Source: Prevotellaceae bacterium HUN156
GTDB taxonomy: Bacteria > Bacteroidota > Bacteroidia > Bacteroidales > Bacteroidaceae
Assembly (NCBI GenBank): GCA_900119285.1
Contig: FPIT01000010.1
Location: forward strand, 1 to 64,000
DNA: 64,000 bases
Direction: 5' to 3'
Position 1 is the stretch's first letter, and each line of letters opens with the position of its first letter. Below the pieces are notes generated by a model. The model was not told where the DNA came from. It searched no databases and saw nothing but the letters and a program-made list of their open reading frames with translations. This document shows, piece by piece, positions 49,201 through 57,800 of the stretch. Made by a program: the position numbers and the translations under genes.

Positions 49201-49525
49201 ATTCTTTAAGAATACCCTTTTGATACAGTTCTGTACCGCAATTCAAAGCGGTTTGCCCACCGAAGGCTAATAAGATGCCATCGGGTCGTTCTTTCTTAAT
49301 AATCTCTGTAACAAAATGAGTGGTGACGGGTTGGAAATAAACCTTGTCGGCAATACCTTCAGAAGTCTGAATGGTAGCGATGTTGGGGTTTACTAACACG
49401 GAAGAGATACCTTCCTCACGTAAAGCTTTCAGAGCTTGAGATCCAGAATAGTCAAACTCACCAGCTTGTCCGATTTTCAAAGCGCCAGAACCTAAGACCA
49501 GCACCTTTTGCAATTTCTTTGTCAT
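46298..49525 (-). CDS. carB: Carbamoyl-phosphate synthase large subunit
   Basis: 1075 residues from the ATG at 49525. It makes carbamoyl phosphate from ammonia, bicarbonate and two ATP for pyrimidine and arginine synthesis. Both ATP-grasp halves are present ([19 protein letters not shown] at the start, [20 protein letters not shown] near 560), followed by the C-terminal MGS-like allosteric domain (about 935-1075). The usual partner carA is not next to it. The frame upstream of this ATG overlaps the promoter and is not used. Confidence 0.96.
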   Translation of the reverse strand: [1075 protein letters not shown]

Positions 49526-49561
49526 ATGGTTTGCAATGTTTGTTGGTGTTATTCTGGGCTG

Positions 49562-49569
49562 CAAAGATA
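49562..49569 (-). promoter_or_regulatory. -7 box for carB
   Basis: Complement TATCTTTG followed by CAGC, 36 nt before the chosen ATG. Confidence 0.75.
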
Positions 49570-49669
49570 CGAAGAAATTAGAAAATATCAAAATGAAATC
49601 TCAATTTTCTTATAAAAAATATAGGGAAGACAAATTTGCCTTCCCTACACCTTAATATATATGCGATTA

Positions 49670-51448
49670 TTATTCGCCCTTCTCCATCTGAGCCTTCAGC
49701 TGAGCCAGAACGTCGATGTCACCAAGAGTGGTGCTAGCTGCAACGTTCTCGATCTTTGGAGTATCGTTCTTTGGAGCACGAGACTTCTTAGCTGCGGCCT
49801 TCTTCTCCTCGCGCTGAGGATCCTCGAAGGTACGGCTGTGTGAGAGGATAATACGCTTAGAGTCCTTGTTGAACTCGATAACCTTGAAGGGCAGAGTCTC
49901 ACCCTGAGCGGCCTGTGAGCCATCCTCCTTAACGAGGTGCTTAGGAGTAGCGAAGCCCTCAACGTTCTCAGCGAGAGATACAACAGCGCCTTTTTCGAGC
50001 AGCTCTACAATCTTACCCTCGTGGATAGAACCAACGGTGTACTTCTCCTCGAATACATCCCAAGGATTGTCCTCGAGCTGCTTGTGACCGAGAGAGAGAC
50101 GACGGTTCTCCTTGTCGATGTCGAGTACGATAACGTCGATCTCTGCACCAACCTGAGTGAACTCTGAAGGATGCTTAACCTTCTTAGTCCAGCTGAGGTC
50201 GCTGATGTGAATCAGACCGTCAACACCTTCCTCGAGCTCTACGAATACGCCGAAGTTAGTGAAGTTGCGTACACGAGCAGCGTGCTTGCTGCCAACAGGA
50301 TACTTAACCTCGATAGCCTCCCATGGATCTTCCTTCAGCTGCTTGATACCCAGAGACATCTTGCGCTCGTCGCGATCCAGAGTCAGGATAACAGCCTCGA
50401 TCTCCTCGCCAACCTTCAGGAACTCCTGAGCTGAACGGAGGTGCTGGCTCCATGACATCTCTGAAACGTGAATCAGACCCTCAACACCAGGCTGAATCTC
50501 AACAAATGCACCGTAGTCAGCGATAACGACTACCTTACCCTTAACGTGGTCACCAACCTTAAGATTAGCATCCAGAGCATCCCAAGGATGTGGAGTGAGC
50601 TGCTTCAGACCGAGAGCGATACGCTTCTTCTCCTCATCGAAGTCGAGGATAACAACGTTGATCTTCTGGTCGAGCTCTACTACCTTGTGAGGATCGTCTA
50701 CGCGGCCCCAAGAGAGATCTGTGATGTGGATCAGTCCGTCTACACCACCGAGGTCTACGAATACACCGTAAGAAGTGATGTTCTTCACTACACCCTCGAG
50801 GATCTGTCCCTTCTCCAGCTTGCCGATAATCTCCTGCTTCTGGGCCTCGAGCTCAGCCTCGATGAGAGCCTTGTGAGAAACAACCACGTTGCGGAACTCC
50901 TGGTTGATCTTAACAACCTTGAACTCCATGGTCTTGCCAACGAACTGGTCGTAGTCACGTATTGGATGAACGTCGATCTGGCTACCGGGCAAGAATGCCT
51001 CGATGCCAAATACATCAACAATCATACCGCCCTTAGTGCGGCACTTGATGTAACCCTGAATAATCTCCTGAGCCTCGAGAGCAGCGTTAACACGCTCCCA
51101 GCTCTTAGACATGCGAGCCTTCTTGTGACTCAGAACGAGCTGACCTTTCTTGTCCTCAGCGTTCTCAACGTAAACCTCAACAACATCACCAGCTTTCAGC
51201 TCGGGGTTGTAACGGAACTCGCTAGCGGGGATGATACCATCGCTCTTGTAGCCGATGTTTACAACTACCTCTTTCTTGTCTACGCTGATAACGGTACCTT
51301 CTACTACCTGGTGCTCGCTAACCTTGTTAAGGGTCTCGTTGTAGGCCTTGTCCAGCTCTTCCTTACTTACGTTTGCAGATGAGCCATTCTCGTACTGATC
51401 CCAGTCGAAGTCCTGTAATGGCTGGACGTTCTTTGTTAATTCTGACAT
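49670..51448 (-). CDS. rpsA: 30S ribosomal protein S1
   Basis: 592 residues with six S1 RNA-binding domains in a row (for example GVVKNITSYGVFVDLGGVDG and ARVRNFTNFGVFVELEEG), the long form usual in Gram-negative bacteria. The C-terminus is a lysine-rich, then acidic tail (EEKKAAAKKSRAPK). It brings mRNA to the 30S subunit. In Bacteroidetes, where Shine-Dalgarno sites are scarce, S1 is thought to matter especially for initiation. A structured 5' leader of about 140 nt precedes it. Confidence 0.96.
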   Translation of the reverse strand: MSELTKNVQPLQDFDWDQYENGSSANVSKEELDKAYNETLNKVSEHQVVEGTVISVDKKEVVVNIGYKSDGIIPASEFRYNPELKAGDVVEVYVENAEDKKGQLVLSHKKARMSKSWERVNAALEAQEIIQGYIKCRTKGGMIVDVFGIEAFLPGSQIDVHPIRDYDQFVGKTMEFKVVKINQEFRNVVVSHKALIEAELEAQKQEIIGKLEKGQILEGVVKNITSYGVFVDLGGVDGLIHITDLSWGRVDDPHKVVELDQKINVVILDFDEEKKRIALGLKQLTPHPWDALDANLKVGDHVKGKVVVIADYGAFVEIQPGVEGLIHVSEMSWSQHLRSAQEFLKVGEEIEAVILTLDRDERKMSLGIKQLKEDPWEAIEVKYPVGSKHAARVRNFTNFGVFVELEEGVDGLIHISDLSWTKKVKHPSEFTQVGAEIDVIVLDIDKENRRLSLGHKQLEDNPWDVFEEKYTVGSIHEGKIVELLEKGAVVSLAENVEGFATPKHLVKEDGSQAAQGETLPFKVIEFNKDSKRIILSHSRTFEDPQREEKKAAAKKSRAPKNDTPKIENVAASTTLGDIDVLAQLKAQMEKGE

Positions 51449-51484
51449 AATAATTATAAATGTTTGCCTTCTCTTGCGATAGGG

Positions 51485-51580
51485 CAGGGGTCTGAACAGA
51501 CGTTTCCCAGACCATATTTTAAAGGGTTAATAATGATAGGAGTCAGCGCCTGTTCCGGCTCCTATTTGCCCTTTAGGGCA
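51485..51580 (-). promoter_or_regulatory. Structured 5' leader of rpsA (candidate autoregulatory RNA)
   Basis: Three consecutive hairpins lie between the rpsA promoter and its ATG: GCCC-TTTA-GGGC (51568-51579), ATAGGAG...CTCCTAT with inner GCC/GGC pairing (51536-51565), and GGTCTG...CAGACC (51489-51513). Ribosomal protein genes are often autoregulated through such leaders; I do not match it to a named motif. Confidence 0.5.
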
Positions 51581-51591
51581 TAAAACGGGTG

Positions 51592-51599
51592 CAAAGGTA
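51592..51599 (-). promoter_or_regulatory. -7 box for rpsA
   Basis: Complement TACCTTTG followed by CACCC, about 143 nt before the rpsA ATG. Confidence 0.75.
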
Positions 51600-51704
51600 C
51601 TGCTTTTTTCTGTAACTGCCAAATTTTTAGGCAATTATTTCATTCTTTCCATATTCTTCTCGTTCGGAATCAGAAAAATATTTGGCTATGTGTAGGCAAA
51701 TGAT

Positions 51705-51712
51705 TACCTTTG
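51705..51712 (+). promoter_or_regulatory. -7 box for tcdA
   Basis: TACCTTTG followed by CGCC, 32 nt before the ATG at 51745; it lies inside the longer open frame, which is therefore rejected. Confidence 0.75.
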
Positions 51713-51744
51713 CGCCGTTTTTACAGAAAGTTCATCAAAAAATA

Positions 51745-52566
51745 ATGGCAATAGAGAAAGCAATATTTCGCAGGTCAGAGCTCCTGTTAGGTGACGAGGC
51801 GATGAGTCGCATCGCAGAAAAGCGTGTTATTATCTTCGGTGTGGGTGGTGTAGGCTCTTGGTGTGCTGAGAGTCTGGTGCGCTCAGGCATTAGGAAGATG
51901 ACCATTGTCGACTCCGACCGTGTTTGTATCACCAACATCAATCGCCAGCTGATGGCCACTACGAAGACTGTTGGCCAGGTGAAGGTGGATGCCCTCAAGG
52001 AGCGCTTGCTCACCATCAATCCTTCTGCAGAGATTACCGCTCTGCAACAGATTTTCACGGAAGAGACTGCAGAGAGCTTCGAGCTTGCTTCCTACGACTA
52101 TATTATTGATGCCATTGACTCGCTGAAGGACAAGGCGCTGCTCATTATGATGGCTACAAGCCTTCCTGCTCAGCGTGGCGACAAGAAGGGAACCAAGTTC
52201 TTCTCTTCGATGGGTGCTGCCTTGAAGTTAGACCCCACTCATATCAAGATTGCTGAGTTCTGGAAGGTTACTGGCGATCCTTTGGCTCGTGCTCTGCGCA
52301 ATCGCTTCAAGCGCGAAAAGCAGTTCCCCAAGCGCAAGTTCCAATGTGTCTATTCTGACGAGCTGTTAGAGAACAAGGGACACAATTCCACTTGTGGCAC
52401 AGAACAATGCATGTGCCCTAAAGCCAAGAATGGTCCTGGCGACCCCAAACTGCTGAATCACGAATGGTGTTCGTCTAAAGCTCAAATCAATGGAACTTTG
52501 GCGCATATTACTGCCATCTTTGGCTTTATGCTGGCAGGACTGGTTATTCAGGATGCCGTTGAGTAA
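51745..52566 (+). CDS. tcdA: tRNA threonylcarbamoyladenosine dehydratase (ThiF/E1-like)
   Basis: 273 residues. E1-like adenylating fold: FGVGGVGSWCAESL near 31-44 (nucleotide binding), the DRVCITNINRQL block near 60-71 and YIIDAIDSLKDKALLI near 112-127. TcdA cyclises t6A37 in tRNA to ct6A using ATP. The four-Cys stretch CGTEQCMCPKAKN near 220 is more compact than the E. coli CsdL form, and no cysteine-desulfurase partner is nearby. Confidence 0.9.
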   Translation: MAIEKAIFRRSELLLGDEAMSRIAEKRVIIFGVGGVGSWCAESLVRSGIRKMTIVDSDRVCITNINRQLMATTKTVGQVKVDALKERLLTINPSAEITALQQIFTEETAESFELASYDYIIDAIDSLKDKALLIMMATSLPAQRGDKKGTKFFSSMGAALKLDPTHIKIAEFWKVTGDPLARALRNRFKREKQFPKRKFQCVYSDELLENKGHNSTCGTEQCMCPKAKNGPGDPKLLNHEWCSSKAQINGTLAHITAIFGFMLAGLVIQDAVE

Positions 52567-52577
52567 AGAAGGCTTTT

Positions 52578-52709
52578 CTATTCCACCTCATAGCCCTTCA
52601 CGATTATCATCGGGCAACCAGGAATCTTCTTCATCTTGCCTTTCACTTTGTGGCGGGCATAACTGCTCTTGAAATTGGCAGGGAAAGACAGTCAGCCTTT
52701 ACCTTTCAT
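52578..52709 (-). pseudogene. Possible degraded micro-gene with an in-frame TGA
   Basis: A 44-codon frame begins MKGKG, meets TGA at codon 6 (52692-52694), then continues FPANFKSSYARHKVKGKMKK and ends KGYEVE with TAG. The second part looks protein-like, but no family is recognised. It could be the remnant of a small gene or the tail of a decayed one. Confidence 0.35.
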
Positions 52710-52742
52710 TTCTTTAAGTCAATTTAGTTTATTCGTTTTATG

Positions 52743-53003
52743 TTATTCTTGAGTGTTTTTTCGTTGAAACTTGTCTTTCAGTCGTTTATACCCTTCAACT
52801 CCAAGAATAGTAAGCCCACCATATTGGCAGGTTTTTGCCAGTCCGAAGAGTACTGTCCACAGGATGCCCTTGGCTGTTACGCTGATGGGCAACAGCATCT
52901 GAGCAAATGAGAGAACATAGAAGGGAATGCAGCTTAGCAATACGATAACTCCCGTCCTGAAAGAGAGTGACTGCAACCATTGTTTGATGTGTGTTATAAC
53001 CAT
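52743..53003 (-). CDS. 86-residue inner-membrane protein
   Basis: Two membrane helices, about 17-38 (GVIVLLSCIPFYVLSFAQMLL) and 42-66 (VTAKGILWTVLFGLAKTCQYGG), and a basic tail (KRLKDKFQRKN) on the cytoplasmic side. Short proteins of this type occur in Bacteroidales next to tcdA or FKBP genes, with unknown function. Own promoter at 53020. Confidence 0.75.
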   Translation of the reverse strand: MVITHIKQWLQSLSFRTGVIVLLSCIPFYVLSFAQMLLPISVTAKGILWTVLFGLAKTCQYGGLTILGVEGYKRLKDKFQRKNTQE

Positions 53004-53019
53004 TTTTGTTTTTTGTGCG

Positions 53020-53027
53020 CAAAGATA
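53020..53027 (-). promoter_or_regulatory. -7 box for the 86-residue membrane protein
   Basis: Complement TATCTTTG followed by GCG, 16 nt before the ATG. Confidence 0.7.
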
Positions 53028-53049
53028 GATATAATCGATAGAAATTTAG

Positions 53050-53057
53050 TAAATTTG
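53050..53057 (+). promoter_or_regulatory. -7 box for the FKBP gene
   Basis: TAAATTTG followed by CAT, 32 nt before the ATG at 53090; divergent from 53020. Confidence 0.7.
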
Positions 53058-53089
53058 CATCGACTTTTTGATTGTTTATAATAAAATCA

Positions 53090-53488
53090 ATGAATAAGCG
53101 AGAATATATTCAGGCAAATAAGGACTGGCTCACGGCCAAGTCTAAGGAGGAAGGAGTCAAGGCGCTTCCCAAGGGTATATATTATAAGGTATTAGAGGAA
53201 GGCAATGCTGCAAGTGCTCAGCCCTCTGTTCGCAGTATCATCACAGCCCATTATACTGGAAAGACCATTGATGGCAAGCAGTTTGACAGCAGTCGTGGCG
53301 GAGTGCCCTTGGCTTGTCGTCTCTGCGACCTCATAGAGGGTTGGATTATTGCCATGCAGCAGATGCACATTGGCGATAAGTGGGAGGTTTATATCCCTGC
53401 AGAGATGGGCTATGGCAAGTTCTCACAGCCTGGCATCCCTGGCGGTTCCACGCTCATCTTTGAGATAGAGTTGCTGGGCATCTCGTGA
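53090..53488 (+). CDS. FKBP-type peptidyl-prolyl isomerase
   Basis: 132 residues from the ATG at 53090, no signal peptide. An N-terminal helix (about 1-20) precedes a complete FKBP domain: ITAHYTGKTIDGKQFDSS near 49-66, then IEGWIIAMQQMHIGDKWEVY and the closing PAEMGYG and GGSTLIFEIELL strands. It catalyses proline cis-trans isomerisation in the cytoplasm. The conserved Arg-Gly-Gly turn is kept (SRGGVPLACRL). Confidence 0.9.
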   Translation: MNKREYIQANKDWLTAKSKEEGVKALPKGIYYKVLEEGNAASAQPSVRSIITAHYTGKTIDGKQFDSSRGGVPLACRLCDLIEGWIIAMQQMHIGDKWEVYIPAEMGYGKFSQPGIPGGSTLIFEIELLGIS

Positions 53489-53504
53489 TTGATGCCCAAG
53501 CCAA

Positions 53505-54020
53505 CTACTTTTTCTCTTTTGCCTGTTTTGCAAACTCAAATAGCGCTACTGGCAGGTGGCAGTATCCGTCTGGATTCTTGTCGAGATAGTCCTGATGATA
53601 CTCCTCTGCTGTATAGTAGTTCTCCAAGGGCAGCTTCTCCACAGCCAGCGGTTGCTCATAATTCTTCTGCTCTTCAGCAAATACCTTTTCTATAACTGCC
53701 AAGTCCTCTGCATCGGTATAATAGACTCCTGTGCGATAGCGTGTTCCCTCGTCATGTCCCTGCTTGTTGAGACTTGTAGGGTCTATGGCCTTGAAGAACA
53801 TCTTCAACAAGAATTCAAGGCTCACCACCTCAGGATTATACTTCACATGAACCGTTTCCACATATCCTGTAGTGTCAGTATAAACCTCTTTGTAAGTTGG
53901 GTTAGCGGTATTTCCGTTGGCAAAACCAACTGAAGTTTCCACCACGCCCTCAATCTGTTTGAAGTAGTGCTCTGTTCCCCAGAAGCACCCTCCAGCTAAG
54001 TAGATTTCCTTTTCCATCAT
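53505..54020 (-). CDS. msrA: Peptide methionine (S)-S-oxide reductase
   Basis: 171 residues. The catalytic Cys lies in GGCFWGTEHYF at 11-21, followed by GVVETSVGFANGNTANPTYK and the YHQDYLDKNPDGY C-terminal block. It repairs oxidised methionine in proteins and free methionine. The MsrB domain, fused in many Bacteroidetes, is not attached here. Its 3' end converges on the FKBP gene with a 16-bp gap. Confidence 0.95.
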   Translation of the reverse strand: MMEKEIYLAGGCFWGTEHYFKQIEGVVETSVGFANGNTANPTYKEVYTDTTGYVETVHVKYNPEVVSLEFLLKMFFKAIDPTSLNKQGHDEGTRYRTGVYYTDAEDLAVIEKVFAEEQKNYEQPLAVEKLPLENYYTAEEYHQDYLDKNPDGYCHLPVALFEFAKQAKEKK

Positions 54021-54043
54021 CTTTATACTTAAAATAATCTCCG

Positions 54044-54051
54044 CAAAAGTA
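54044..54051 (-). promoter_or_regulatory. -7 box for msrA
   Basis: Complement TACTTTTG followed by CGG, 23 nt before the start. Confidence 0.65.
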
Positions 54052-54204
54052 CAATATAATAATGTAAAAGGAGAATCTTTGCTGAAAGTTTTGAGAATTA
54101 TTAGGAAATCTGTATTTCTCCATAAAAGGGAAATCCCCTGAAACTGTAGGGAAAATCACCCCACAGAATAGGATAATTCACTTTCATATCCCCACATTTC
54201 GTCC

Positions 54205-54212
54205 TATCTTTG
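54205..54212 (+). promoter_or_regulatory. -7 box for the HMA-like gene
   Basis: TATCTTTG followed by CAATG, 53 nt before the ATG at 54266. Confidence 0.7.
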
Positions 54213-54265
54213 CAATGTGAAAAGGAACTAAATGTTGAATCATTTAAAGTATAGGAGATAAGATT

Positions 54266-54652
54266 ATGAAGACAATGAATAAGGTGATAGCAACCATGAT
54301 GATAATGGCCATCACAACAGCAATGCCAGCAATGGCAGGAAATAAGAATCCTCGCAACGACAGAAACAACAAGGCTGGGGTAGTGCACCGCGACAACAAG
54401 GGTGGCTCACACTTCGATAAGGTTGACAGAGCATTGTCGCATTCTAATGCTCACAAGCACGCTTATCGTCCAGAGATAAAGACTTGCACCTTTAAGGTTA
54501 GCCGCCATGCCTCTCACAAGAAGGTTGCTGCCAAGGTAGAGCGCATGAAGGGCGTTATCAATACCAGGTGGAATCCTCGCACTCGTGAGATGACCGTTAT
54601 CTACGACGCTAAGGTTACCACAGCCCGCCACATCAGGCACTTCATGGCTTAA
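54266..54652 (+). CDS. Periplasmic HMA-like small basic protein
   Basis: 128 residues with a signal peptide (MMIMAITTAMPAMAG, cut near 25). A His/Asn/Arg-rich linker follows (HFDKVDRALSHSNAHKHAYR), and then a ferredoxin-like heavy-metal-associated-type fold (about 70-128: CTFKVSRHASHKKVAAKVER and MTVIYDAKVT). The usual CxxC metal site is replaced by VSRHASH, leaving one Cys, so it may bind metal through His or not at all. Function unknown; it has its own promoter and a terminator hairpin behind it. Confidence 0.6.
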   Translation: MKTMNKVIATMMIMAITTAMPAMAGNKNPRNDRNNKAGVVHRDNKGGSHFDKVDRALSHSNAHKHAYRPEIKTCTFKVSRHASHKKVAAKVERMKGVINTRWNPRTREMTVIYDAKVTTARHIRHFMA

Positions 54653-54680
54653 TAGCCATTCTATATATTATCCACAAAAA

Positions 54681-54710
54681 AGAGAGGGCACCCAAGAATG
54701 GATGCTCTCT
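54681..54710. terminator. Imperfect bidirectional terminator
   Basis: AGAGAGGGCACCCA pairs imperfectly with TGGATGCTCTCT. The T-run is on the minus side, so it mainly ends nifJ transcripts while also closing the HMA-like gene. Confidence 0.6.
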
Positions 54711-54835
54711 CCTTGTGTATAGAAGGGGTTAGCGCAGAACCGCCAACCACACTTGTTCTTAGTCTTCCCAGTTATGACTACGTCATGACTGCTCGTACGT
54801 TCGGTAATGCTCAAGCAAGCTTGGCATTACGCTCA

Positions 54836-57800
54836 CTAATCCTCCCAGTTCTCCTGAGTCTTGCGAACGTAGCTCTTGTAACGGAGCTGAGCCATACGCT
54901 GTGCTTCAGCGAAGAGCTCTTCGGCCTCGTTAGGATAAGCCTTCTTCACAGACAGGTAGCGAACCTCGCCGAGCAGGAAGTCGTGGAAGTTCTCCCAGTT
55001 AGGCTCCTTAGAGTCGAGAGAGAATGGGTTCTTGCCTTCCTCAGCCAGAGCGGGGTTGAAGCGCCACAGGTGCCAGTAACCGCACTCAACAGCCTTCTTC
55101 TCCTCAGCCTGGCTCTTACCCATACCGCCCTTGGCCTTCAGACCGTGGTTGATACATGGAGCGTAAGCGATGATGATTGAAGGTCCGTGCCATGCCTCAG
55201 CCTCGCGGATAGCCTTGAGGGTCTGAGCGTGGTCAGCGCCCATAGCAATCTGAGCTACATAAACATAGCCGTAAGTGGTAGCAATCATACCGAGATCCTT
55301 CTTGCGGATGCGCTTACCCTGAGCAGCGAACTGAGCGATAGCACCGAGAGGAGTAGCCTTAGAAGCCTGACCACCAGTGTTAGAGTAAACCTCAGTATCG
55401 AGCACGAGGATGTTAACGTCCTCACCAGAAGCAATCACGTGGTCGAGACCGCCGTAACCGATATCGTAAGAAGCACCGTCACCACCGATAATCCACTGGC
55501 TGCGCTTTACGAGGTAGTGGTCCAGAGTCTGGAGCTCCTTGCAAACAGGACAACCCTTGGCAGCGCTCTCTGCGATGCACTTGCGAAGCTTTGGAGCAAT
55601 CTCCTTAGTCTTCTCAGCGTCTTCCTTGTTAGCAATCCACTCCTGAGCCAGAGCCTTATACTCGTCGCTGGCGTTGCCGTCAATCATCTCCTGCAGCAGC
55701 TTAGTTACGCGCTCCTTCATCTTCTTGTTACCAAGAGCCATACCGAGACCGAATTCGCAGAAGTCCTCGAACAGAGAGTTGTTGAATACAGGACCCTGAC
55801 CCTTAGCGTTCTTAGTATAAGGTGTAGAAGGAATAGAAGCAGAGTAGATTGAAGAACAACCAGTAGCGTTGGCAATCATCTGACGGTCACCAAACAGCTG
55901 TGACAGCAGCTTCACATAAGGAGTCTCACCGCAACCAGAGCAAGCGCCAGAGAACTCGAACAGAGGCTGAGCGAACTGTGAGTTCTTAACGTTGCTCTTG
56001 ATGTCAACGAGATCCTGCTTAGACTTAACTTCCTTAACGAGGTATTCCCAGTTCTTAGCCTCCTGAACCATGTCGGCTGCATCAGGATTGAAGGGAACCA
56101 TTGTGAGGGCCTTACCAGTCTTAGGATTACCTGGGCAGATGTCGGCACAGTTGCCGCAACCCAGACAGTCGAGTACTGAGGTCTCAATGCGGAAGTGCAT
56201 GCCCTTCATAGCTGCAGGAGCCTTCATCTCGATAGTATCCTCGGCAGCAGCGAAGCCCTTCAGCTCCTCGTCGTCGAGTACGAATGGGCGGATAGCAGCG
56301 TGAGGACAGATATAAGCACACTGGTTACACTGGATACAGTTCTCCTTGTTCCAAGCGGGAACGAAGGCCTCTACACCACGCTTCTCATAAGCAGCGGTAC
56401 CAACCTCCCAAGAACCGTCAACGGTGTTGTGCTTAACGAAGTCTGAAACCTTCAGCAGGTCACCAGCCTGTGCGTTGATAGGACGAACCAGTTCCTTAAC
56501 GAATGCAGGAGCGTTGTCCTCCTTAGCCTCGTCGTCTGGCAGGTTAGCCCACTCAGGCTTAACGGTCAGCTGCTGATACTCACCACCGCGGTCGATAGCG
56601 GCATAGTTCTTATCAACAACGTCCTGACCCTTAGCGCCGTAAGACTTCAGGGCAGCAGCCTTCATCTTCTCAACAGCCAGCTCTACAGGGATAACCTCCG
56701 TAATACGGAAGAAGGCAGACTGCAGGATGGTGTTGGTGCGGTTACCCAGACCAATCTCCTGTGCAATCTTGGTGGCGTTGATAGTATATACAGTAATGTT
56801 GTTCTGTGCGAAGTAGCGCTTTACCTTGTTAGGCATGAACTTCTCGAGCTCGTCGGCGTCGAAGATAGTGTTCAGCAGGAACTGACCATTCTTCTGCAGA
56901 CCACGAGTAACATCGTACATGTGGAGGTAAGCCTGAACGTGACAAGCTACGAAGTTTGGAGTAGTTACCAAGTAGGTAGAGCGGATAGGAGTATCACCGA
57001 AACGCAGGTGAGAGCAGGTGAAACCTCCTGACTTCTTAGAGTCGTAAGAGAAGTAAGCCTGGCAGTACTTGTCGGTGTTGTCACCAATAATCTTAACTGA
57101 GTTCTTGTTAGCACCAACGGTACCGTCAGCACCCAGACCGAAGAACTTAGCCTGGAACATACCCTTACCACCGAGAGCAATCTCCTCAACCTCAGGAAGT
57201 GAAGTGAAGGTAACATCGTCTACGATACCAACAGTGAAGTGGTTCTTAGGCTCGGGCATAGCCAAGTTGTTGAATACGCTGATAATCTGAGCGGGAGTAG
57301 TATCACGGCTACCCAGACCATAACGACCACCAACGATAAGAGGACGATCCTCTACGTCGTAGTAAGCATCCTTAACATCGAGGTACAGAGGCTCACCGTT
57401 AGCTCCGGGCTCCTTAGTGCGGTCGAGCACAGCAATACGCTTAACAGTCTTAGGAACTGAAGCGAGCAGGTGCTTAACTGAGAATGGACGATACAAGTGA
57501 ACAGAAATCATACCAACCTTCTGACCGTTAGCGTTCAGATAGTCGATAGCCTCGCGAGCTGCATCGGTAGCAGAACCCATCAGGATAATCATGCGGTCAG
57601 CGTCCTCAGCTCCGTAGTAAGAGAAGAGGTGATACTCACGACCTGTAATCTTAGAAATCTCACCGAGGTACTTCTCTACAACCTCAGGAACGTTGTTGTA
57701 GTGAGTGTTGCAAGCCTCACGGTGTGTGAAGAATGTCTCAGGGTTCTCAGCAGTACCGCGAGTAACAGGGCGCTCAGGGCTCATGGCACGATCGCGGAAA

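Noticed and set aside
50468..51382. Long plus-strand frame opposite rpsA
   Set aside because: Low-complexity Leu/Val/Asn/Asp composition caused by the biased codons of rpsA on the other strand; no promoter.
54761..54836. Second copy of a sequence coding NWED-stop behind nifJ
   Set aside because: The match is only about 15 bases and the upstream frame closes at once, so a 3' duplication is not established.
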